Assembly: GCA_050949225.1 (NCBI GenBank) | Contig: JBMNFI010000002.1 | Location: forward strand, 310,001 to 374,000 | Direction of reading: 5' to 3' | Length of the DNA: 64,000 bases | From: JBMNFI01 sp050949225 | GTDB lineage: Bacteria; Bacillota; Dehalobacteriia; UBA4068 | Part shown: in pieces, positions 58,312 to 64,000 of the stretch | Numbering within the stretch: position 1 is the stretch's first letter | Layout of the letters: each line of letters starts with the position of its first letter | Notes under the pieces: model-generated | Seen by the model: only the letters and a program-made list of their open reading frames with translations | Told to the model about the DNA's origin: nothing | Databases searched by the model: none | Translations under genes and position numbers: made by a program

Positions 58312-60725
58312 GTTTGGTGATAGACGAAAAAATAGTAGAGTTTACAGAAGGTCAAACGATTTTAGAGGCGGCACAAGCTGCCGGTATTGATATACCTAAT
58401 CTTTGTCATACACAGCTTTTAGAGCCTTTTGGCAGTTGTGGTGTTTGTATGGTGGAGATTGAGGGGAGGCCAAAGCCTGCTCGTTCTTGTGCAACCTTGG
58501 CAGAAGATGGCATGGTGATTCGTACCGAGACTCCACAACTCGTGGAATCTAGAAAAATGGCCATGAAATTGATTTTGACTGATCACCGCGGTGATTGTCG
58601 TGCACCTTGTCGAGAAGCTTGTCCTTCTAACAATGATTGTCAAGGTTACATTGGATTGGTGGCTAATGGTCGCTATGCTGAGGCGATTCGTTTAATTAAG
58701 GAGGACAATCCTTTGCCGGCCTGCATTGGGCGAATTTGCCCCCATCCTTGTGAGGATGAATGCCGCCGGATGGCCAAGGATATTAATTGCTGGCCGCATG
58801 GTGAATGTATTCAGGATTGTGATGAACATTGTCACCGTGAATTGGCAAAACAGGCCTTACAAATAGCTAAAATTAAACAATTTGTGGGTGATTGGGATTT
58901 AGCGCAAGCAGTTCCTTATCAGCCGCCCCTTGCGGAGAAAACCGGTAAAAAAGTAGCCATCGTAGGCAGCGGGCCGGCGGGACTTTCCGCGGCTTATTTC
59001 CTGTTGCGTCTGGGTCATGAACCGGAAATTTTTGAAGCTATGCCACAAGCTGGCGGCATGTTGCGTTATGGCATTCCGCAATATCGTTTACCTAAAGATG
59101 TGGTTGATCAAGAGATTGCTTTGATCGAAAAAATGGGTTTAAAGATTCATTATAACAAGCGCTTAGGTCAGGATGTTACTTTGCAGGAATTGCGTGATAA
59201 ATATGATGCGGTATTTTTAGCAGTTGGTGCTTGGAAGAGCATTGATTTGGGTTGTGAAGGAGAGAAACTGTCGGGTGTTTGCGGCGGTTTGGAATTCTTG
59301 TTTAAGGCCGCCCATGGACAGGAATCATGTGCCGGTCAAAAGGTGGCGGTTGTCGGTGGCGGTAATACTGCGATAGATGCTGCTCGGACGGCTGTACGTT
59401 TGGGGGCCGAAGAGGTGGAGATCATTTATCGGCGTACTGATGACGAAATGCCTGCCACCAAGTGGGAGGCGGCAGAAGCTCTTGAAGAAGATATCTATAT
59501 TCGTTACTTAATGTCACCTCTTAAAGTTTTCTCGAAAAATGGTAGAGTTGCCGGATTACGGTTACAAAAAATGGTGCTTTGTGAACCTGATGAAAGCGGA
59601 CGCTGTCGTCCGGTACCGCTAGAAGGTGAGATTGAAGAACGTGAATATGATCGCATAATCGCAGCCTTTGGACAGCAGGTGGATCCTGTTGGACTGGATG
59701 GGGTTGAGTTGACAAGAAAAAATACTATTGCGATTGATGAGGGGACTTTTACAACCAATCTGACGGGAGTTTTTGCCGGAGGGGATGGCACTAATAAGGG
59801 TCCTGACATTGCGATTTCCGCAATTGCCGACGGCAAAAATGCCGCCAAAGTTATTGATAGTTATTTTGCGGGTCAGATTAAACGGATTGAAAAGCCCTTT
59901 TTAGTAACTAATGAAGATTATACCAAGATTGAGATTGCTCCTCATAAATTGGCAAACAAGGTTAAAGTCACTTTACTTCCGCCGGGAGAACGCAAGCAGA
60001 CCTTTGATGAGGTAGCTTTACCTTATACTGAATATGAGGCTCAAAAAGAGGCTTCACGCTGCTTAGAATGCGGGTGTCATGATTTATATAATTGTAAATT
60101 GCTGCCCCTACTGCAAAAGTATAATCCACAGGGTGAAACTTTTGCCGGTGAGGTGCATATTCATCATCGGGATCCCTCACAGCCAACGATTTGGCGTAAT
60201 TTAAACAAGTGCATTCTTTGTGGTTTATGTATTAATGTTTGCCGTAATATAATTAAGACAGAGGCTTTAGGCTTTTGGGATCGTGGTTTTGATGCCAAGG
60301 CGGAACCGCCGTATTTGGAGCCTTTACAAAATAGTGATTGTATAGCTTGTGGTGCTTGTATTCATTTTTGTCCTACCGGTGCCATTGTTGAAAGATGGCC
60401 TTTAGGAAAAACGCCGCCTCTGCCTTTAGAAAAAGAACAAATTATTTGTCCTTATTGTGAAGAGGCTTGTCCTTTAGAGATTAGTTCTTATGGGGAATGG
60501 TTAGTTGGCGTATTTCCGACGGAGGGTAGAATTTGTTCATTAGGGCATTGGGGATTACTTTTGGATAAAAATGGCGTTGAGCTTAACAATAATCCGGTTG
60601 CTCCCGATGACAAGGTTCTTTTAGAGATGATTTATAGAAACCTTGACCTGTACCGTGGGGAATTCCCTGAATTTGATAATTTAGAGGATTTTGTAGCGGA
60701 GCTGCGTAGGTTAAGAAAAGATTAG
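58308..60725 (+). CDS. Fused NuoG-N / GltD-like NADPH oxidoreductase subunit with Fe-S domains
   Basis: 805 residues. N-terminal [2Fe-2S] ferredoxin with Cys33, 44, 47 and 61, a HydA/NuoG-type Cys-rich segment (HRGDCRAPCREAC), a glutamate-synthase-small-subunit-like flavoprotein with FAD motif VGSGPAGLSAAY (219-230), NAD(P) motif VVGGGNTAIDAA and GGDGTNKGPDIAI, then two [4Fe-4S] sets (CILCGLCINVC, CIACGACIHFC). The end has CPYCEEACPLEI and GRICSLGHWG, like the Fe4S4 entry domain of molybdopterin oxidoreductases, but no molybdopterin domain follows. There is no H-cluster, so it is not a hydrogenase. The plan resembles the Stn-type ferredoxin/NADH/NADPH transhydrogenase of Sporomusa. Confidence 0.88.
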   Translation: MSLVIDEKIVEFTEGQTILEAAQAAGIDIPNLCHTQLLEPFGSCGVCMVEIEGRPKPARSCATLAEDGMVIRTETPQLVESRKMAMKLILTDHRGDCRAPCREACPSNNDCQGYIGLVANGRYAEAIRLIKEDNPLPACIGRICPHPCEDECRRMAKDINCWPHGECIQDCDEHCHRELAKQALQIAKIKQFVGDWDLAQAVPYQPPLAEKTGKKVAIVGSGPAGLSAAYFLLRLGHEPEIFEAMPQAGGMLRYGIPQYRLPKDVVDQEIALIEKMGLKIHYNKRLGQDVTLQELRDKYDAVFLAVGAWKSIDLGCEGEKLSGVCGGLEFLFKAAHGQESCAGQKVAVVGGGNTAIDAARTAVRLGAEEVEIIYRRTDDEMPATKWEAAEALEEDIYIRYLMSPLKVFSKNGRVAGLRLQKMVLCEPDESGRCRPVPLEGEIEEREYDRIIAAFGQQVDPVGLDGVELTRKNTIAIDEGTFTTNLTGVFAGGDGTNKGPDIAISAIADGKNAAKVIDSYFAGQIKRIEKPFLVTNEDYTKIEIAPHKLANKVKVTLLPPGERKQTFDEVALPYTEYEAQKEASRCLECGCHDLYNCKLLPLLQKYNPQGETFAGEVHIHHRDPSQPTIWRNLNKCILCGLCINVCRNIIKTEALGFWDRGFDAKAEPPYLEPLQNSDCIACGACIHFCPTGAIVERWPLGKTPPLPLEKEQIICPYCEEACPLEISSYGEWLVGVFPTEGRICSLGHWGLLLDKNGVELNNNPVAPDDKVLLEMIYRNLDLYRGEFPEFDNLEDFVAELRRLRKD

Positions 60726-60733
60726 GTGTAAAA

Positions 60734-61882
60734 ATGGCTGAAGTTGTAGAATTTAAAAGATATAGCGTTTCTGATCTTAACTATTATTTAAAAGAGTTGC
60801 TTTTAGAGGATGATTTTTTAACTTCTTTAGCAATTCAAGGAGAGGTCGCTAACTATAAAGAGCATAGCTCCGGTCATGTTTATTTTACCTTAAGAGATGA
60901 AAAGGCAGCAATTCGTTGTGTGATGTTTCGTCACCAGGCGAGAAAATTAACTTTTTCACCGCAAAATGGTATGCAAATAGTGGTTTTTGGCAGTGCTTCT
61001 TTGTACGAAAGGGATGGCTCTTGCCAGTTGTATGCTCAAGAATTGTTTGCTGATGGAGTGGGCCAGGAGTTTATGGCCTTAGAGCAATTAAAAGAAAAAC
61101 TAGCACAGGAAGGGCTTTTTGCACAAAAAAACAAAAAGCCCTTGCCTTTTTTTGCGAAAAGTATCGGCGTAGTTAGCTCTGCCGAGGGAGCCGCTTGGGC
61201 CGATATCCAAAAGGTTGCTTATCAACGCTGGCCACATGTTGAGCTGATGCTCTATCCTACTTTAGTACAAGGTGAGGCAGCGGCTCAAAAGGTGGCAGAA
61301 GCTCTTTTGAAGGCCGACCAAAATGGCCATGATGTGCTTTTGCTTTCGCGTGGCGGAGGATCCTCTGAAGATCTGGCGGCTTTTAACACAGAAACAGTGG
61401 TAAGAGCGATTGCCACGGCTAAAACACCGATAATCACAGCTATCGGGCATGAGGTGGATTTTACTTTGGCGGATTTAGCGGCTGATGTGCGGGCGGCTAC
61501 TCCTAGTCATGCTTCGGAAATCATCGTACCTGATCAAGAGGTTTGGCAAGGGGTTTTACAACAATATCAAGAGCGCTTGCAGACTTTATGTTTGCGGAAA
61601 ATATCCGATAAAAGGGCCGATGTCGATGTAATTGAACGGCGTTTGCATGAGAGAGCGGAAGCAAGATATCGGCAAAAAGAAGAACAATTTATTAAAGCGA
61701 TGGCGGCTTTGGATCATTTAAACCCCTTAGCGATATTAGAGCGTGGTTATGCTTTATGCACTGATCAAGCGGATCGGCAAATTTGTGACAGTCGGCAGGT
61801 CGAGCTGGGACAAGAGCTTCAGGTACGCTTGGCACGAGGCGTTCTATTATGTCAGGTTACGGGGAAGGAGTTGGCAAAATAA
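60734..61882 (+). CDS. xseA: Exodeoxyribonuclease VII large subunit
   Basis: 382 residues. N-terminal OB domain (VSDLNYYLKELL, SSGHVYFTLRD) and catalytic region with LLSRGGGSSEDLAAFN and TAIGHEVDFTLADLAADVRA. It degrades single-stranded DNA with XseB. Its stop codon shares a base with the xseB ATG. Confidence 0.96.
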   Translation: MAEVVEFKRYSVSDLNYYLKELLLEDDFLTSLAIQGEVANYKEHSSGHVYFTLRDEKAAIRCVMFRHQARKLTFSPQNGMQIVVFGSASLYERDGSCQLYAQELFADGVGQEFMALEQLKEKLAQEGLFAQKNKKPLPFFAKSIGVVSSAEGAAWADIQKVAYQRWPHVELMLYPTLVQGEAAAQKVAEALLKADQNGHDVLLLSRGGGSSEDLAAFNTETVVRAIATAKTPIITAIGHEVDFTLADLAADVRAATPSHASEIIVPDQEVWQGVLQQYQERLQTLCLRKISDKRADVDVIERRLHERAEARYRQKEEQFIKAMAALDHLNPLAILERGYALCTDQADRQICDSRQVELGQELQVRLARGVLLCQVTGKELAK

Positions 61883-62079
61883 TGGTTAAAAAAGCTAGTT
61901 TTGAAGAAGCGATAGTCCGTTTGGAGGATATTATCAAGGAATTGGAAGAGGAACAAAAACCGCTGGATGAGATGCTATCTTTATATGCTGAAGGGATCAA
62001 GCTTTTAGCTACTTGTCGTAAGCAGCTTGATCAAGCTGCAGTAAAGATGCAGGTTTTAGAAACAGAGGAGAATTCATGA
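61882..62079 (+). CDS. xseB: Exodeoxyribonuclease VII small subunit
   Basis: 65 residues, helical, SFEEAIVRLEDIIKELEE and LYAEGIKLLATCRKQLD. The ATG at 61882 overlaps xseA; AAGGAG lies 11 bases upstream. It overlaps ispA by four bases. Confidence 0.95.
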   Translation: MVKKASFEEAIVRLEDIIKELEEEQKPLDEMLSLYAEGIKLLATCRKQLDQAAVKMQVLETEENS

Positions 62080-62963
62080 TGGATGTGCAATCATTTGTTA
62101 GCAAACAGAAACCTTTAATTGAAAAATGTTTAGACGAGCTGCTGCCTTTACCCCGGGGATCGGAAAAAATTTTGTATGAAGCAATGCGTTACAGTGTTTT
62201 TGCCGGGGGTAAGCGTTTGCGTCCTTGTCTTTTTATTGCGACCATGGAGCTTTTGGAGCAAGACAGCAGTCAATACTTGCCTTTTGCTTGCGCTTTGGAA
62301 ATGATTCACACTTATTCTTTGATTCATGATGATTTACCAGCTATGGATGATGATGATTTTCGTCGGGGTCAGCCTACCTGTCATAAAGTTTTTGGTGAGG
62401 CGCAAGCTATCTTAGCGGGTGATGCGTTGTTAACTTATGCCTTTAATTGCATGTTGAAAATACCCGGACAAGTCGATGCAGCTAATTTGTTAGCTGCTAT
62501 TGATAAGGTTAGTGATTCAGCCGGTATTAATGGTATGATTGTGGGACAAGTGGTGGATATTGCCTGGCAGGGGCAGAGTTTGACTCAGGAGCAAGTAGAT
62601 TTTATCCATGAAAAGAAAACGGGGGCACTTTTTAGTGCAGCTATCGTCAGTGCGGCAATTTTGGCGAATGCCACTTCCAAACAGATCGATATTTTAAGTA
62701 GTTATGCTCATAAAATCGGCTTGATCTTTCAAATTTCTGATGATATATTGGATGTTACGGGTGATCAAGCGAAGTTAGGTAAGCCTGTTGGCAGTGATGA
62801 TAAAAATCGTAAGACCACTTATGTATCCTTGTTCGGGCTGAAGGAGGCTCGCCGCATGGGACATCAGGCGGCACAAGAGGCTCGGGAAATATTGATACCT
62901 TTTGGTAAAAGGGCTGAGCTTTTACAGCAGGTACCAAGCTATTTTATAGACAGGGATAGTTAA
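62076..62963 (+). CDS. ispA: Polyprenyl (farnesyl/geranylgeranyl) diphosphate synthase
   Basis: 295 residues. The first aspartate-rich motif is DDLPAMDDDDFRRG and the second is QISDDILDVTGD. KRLRPCLFIAT and HEKKTGALFSAAI fit the short-chain prenyl synthase family. GAGGAG is before the ATG. It makes precursors for menaquinone and cell-wall carriers; dxs, usually next, is not here. Confidence 0.94.
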   Translation: MMDVQSFVSKQKPLIEKCLDELLPLPRGSEKILYEAMRYSVFAGGKRLRPCLFIATMELLEQDSSQYLPFACALEMIHTYSLIHDDLPAMDDDDFRRGQPTCHKVFGEAQAILAGDALLTYAFNCMLKIPGQVDAANLLAAIDKVSDSAGINGMIVGQVVDIAWQGQSLTQEQVDFIHEKKTGALFSAAIVSAAILANATSKQIDILSSYAHKIGLIFQISDDILDVTGDQAKLGKPVGSDDKNRKTTYVSLFGLKEARRMGHQAAQEAREILIPFGKRAELLQQVPSYFIDRDS

Positions 62964-62980
62964 CAAGGAGTTACGTGAAA

Positions 62981-63910
62981 ATGAAAAAAGCAATGATTGT
63001 GATGAACCCGCATGCAGGTAAGCAGAAGGTGCAAAACAATATTTATGATGTAGTTGATTCTTTATTTTTAAATGGTTATGCGGCTACTGTTTATGCTACT
63101 AAAGCCGCCGGAGATGCCACGAATATTGTGATGGATAAAGCAGGAATCTATGATATGATTGTATGTTGCGGTGGAGATGGCACCTTAAATGAGGTGATCA
63201 GCGGCATGATGCAGTTAGAAAAAAAGATACCTTTAGGTTATATTCCTGCCGGGACGACCAACGATTTGGCGACCAGTTTATCTATTCCCAAAAACATGGC
63301 AGAAGCCGCCCAGGATTTAACCAGTGGCAGGATTTTCCCTTTTGATATCGGTCGATTTAATCAGGATAAGTATTTTACTTATGTGGCAGCTTTTGGTGCT
63401 TTATCGGATATTTCTTATACGACCTCACAAAAATTCAAGAGTGTTTTTGGTCATGTGGCTTACGTTATTGCGGCACTTAAGACCCTGCTGCCGGCAGCTG
63501 TAAGCTTGATTCCCAAGTATCATGCACGGATTGAATATGATGGAAAAGTGATAGAGGATGATTTTGTTTTTGGTGCTATTTCTAATTCCACTTCTATGGC
63601 CGGACTTTTTAAGATGGAGGATGAAGATGTTGGACTCAATGATGGCTTGTTTGAGTTATTATTAATAGAACATAGCAGAAACCCCATCTTGCTTACTTTG
63701 ACCATGTTGGAGATGATGCTTAAAAAATATGATCGTAAGGGAATTCATATGTTAAGGGCTAAAAATATTAAGATAATTTCCGAAGAGGGTTTGGCCTGGA
63801 GCTTGGATGGTGAAAATGGTGGAGTGCATAAAGAGGCACAGATTTTGAATATTAATAAGGGCATTAATTTTATTGTAGGCGAACATGTTAAGGGAGCACT
63901 GGGTCAATGA
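62981..63910 (+). CDS. Diacylglycerol/lipid kinase family protein
   Basis: 309 residues. The kinase nucleotide loop is CCGGDGTLNEVISGMM and the PAGTTNDLATSL motif follows, typical of DagK/YegS enzymes that phosphorylate diacylglycerol or sphingoid lipids. AAGGAG lies ten bases before the ATG at 62981 and four before a GTG at 62975. Its end overlaps the next start by four bases. Confidence 0.9.
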   Translation: MKKAMIVMNPHAGKQKVQNNIYDVVDSLFLNGYAATVYATKAAGDATNIVMDKAGIYDMIVCCGGDGTLNEVISGMMQLEKKIPLGYIPAGTTNDLATSLSIPKNMAEAAQDLTSGRIFPFDIGRFNQDKYFTYVAAFGALSDISYTTSQKFKSVFGHVAYVIAALKTLLPAAVSLIPKYHARIEYDGKVIEDDFVFGAISNSTSMAGLFKMEDEDVGLNDGLFELLLIEHSRNPILLTLTMLEMMLKKYDRKGIHMLRAKNIKIISEEGLAWSLDGENGGVHKEAQILNINKGINFIVGEHVKGALGQ

Positions 63911-64000
63911 AGAGGCAAATATGCTTGTCGTTTTTGATAGTGTTTTTTACTTTGTCTTTATTAGGCTGCCTTCCGGCAACGGAGGAAAATCCCGGGACTT
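63907..64000 (+). CDS. Lipoprotein gene, 5' end only (partial)
   Basis: The gene runs off the end of the window. The 31 visible codons hold a lipoprotein signal, a hydrophobic stretch ending LSLLGC with Cys21 as the likely lipidated residue, then a Pro/Glu-rich start of the mature part. The ATG overlaps the lipid-kinase stop (ATGA). The product cannot be named. Confidence 0.7.
   Translation, partial: MKRQICLSFLIVFFTLSLLGCLPATEENPGT

Noticed and set aside
58308..60725. [FeFe]-hydrogenase large subunit
   Set aside because: The N-terminal ferredoxin part resembles HydA, but the H-cluster motifs are missing and a GltD-like flavoprotein takes their place.
1..64000. Mobile elements or prophage
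   Set aside because: No transposase, integrase, phage structural gene or flanking inverted repeats were recognised anywhere in the window.

Overview
This window comes from an endospore-forming, anaerobic, fairly low-GC member of the Clostridia (Firmicutes). Spore genes are spread through it: an alpha/beta-type SASP, its protease GPR, YlbJ, YunB and the full spoIIIAA-AH operon. A SCIFF peptide with its radical-SAM maturase, an [FeFe]-hydrogenase end, acetate kinase and a NuoEF-like redox complex all fit an anaerobe. The gene order resembles Peptococcaceae-like lineages more than Clostridium sensu stricto, but that placement is inference. I see no rRNA, tRNA, CRISPR array, insertion sequence or prophage.

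Layout. 1-10.7 kb is an accessory metabolic region. It holds the 3' end of an [FeFe]-hydrogenase gene, then a leftward aconitase / NADP-isocitrate dehydrogenase / GntR-regulator operon with a clear promoter and a palindrome at its start site, a DUF308 membrane protein, and a leftward operon of acyltransferase, DUF6320 protein, Orn/Lys/Arg-type decarboxylase, SCIFF peptide and SCIFF maturase. 10.9-17.4 kb holds trkA-trkH (K+ uptake), a class A penicillin-binding protein and yunB. 17.4-20.3 kb is a three-gene homocysteine-synthesis operon (DUF39, NIL-ferredoxin, UPF0280) behind a leader of about 470 nt with a strong hairpin.

20.3-47.3 kb follows the Bacillus-type chromosomal backbone rpmB-asp23-fakA-recG-...-plsX-acpP-rnc-smc-ftsY-...-ylxM-ffh-rpsP-khpA-rimM-trmD-rplS, with extra blocks inserted. 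Between recG and plsX lie SASP, gpr, rsmD, a coiled-coil gene, ylbJ, ackA, yceD, rpmF and a deacetylase. Between ftsY and ylxM lies a methylthioadenosine salvage pair. 47.3-55.5 kb holds efp, a zinc-ribbon acidic protein, spoIIIAA-AH, a second asp23 with amaP and DUF2273, and nusB. 56.0-60.7 kb is a three-subunit flavin/Fe-S complex resembling the Sporomusa-type (Stn) electron-bifurcating transhydrogenase, inserted between nusB and xseA-xseB-ispA. The window ends in a lipid kinase and the start of a lipoprotein gene.

How it fits together. Hydrogenase, acetate kinase and the Stn-like complex point to fermentative or acetogenic metabolism that balances ferredoxin, NADH and NADPH. The aconitase and IDH would supply 2-oxoglutarate and NADPH. 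The homocysteine operon and the methylthioadenosine pair serve sulfur-amino-acid synthesis and SAM by-product salvage. The most notable oddity is the SCIFF precursor: it has five cysteines, and serine stands at both positions of the thioether known from characterised SCIFF peptides, although its maturase looks intact.
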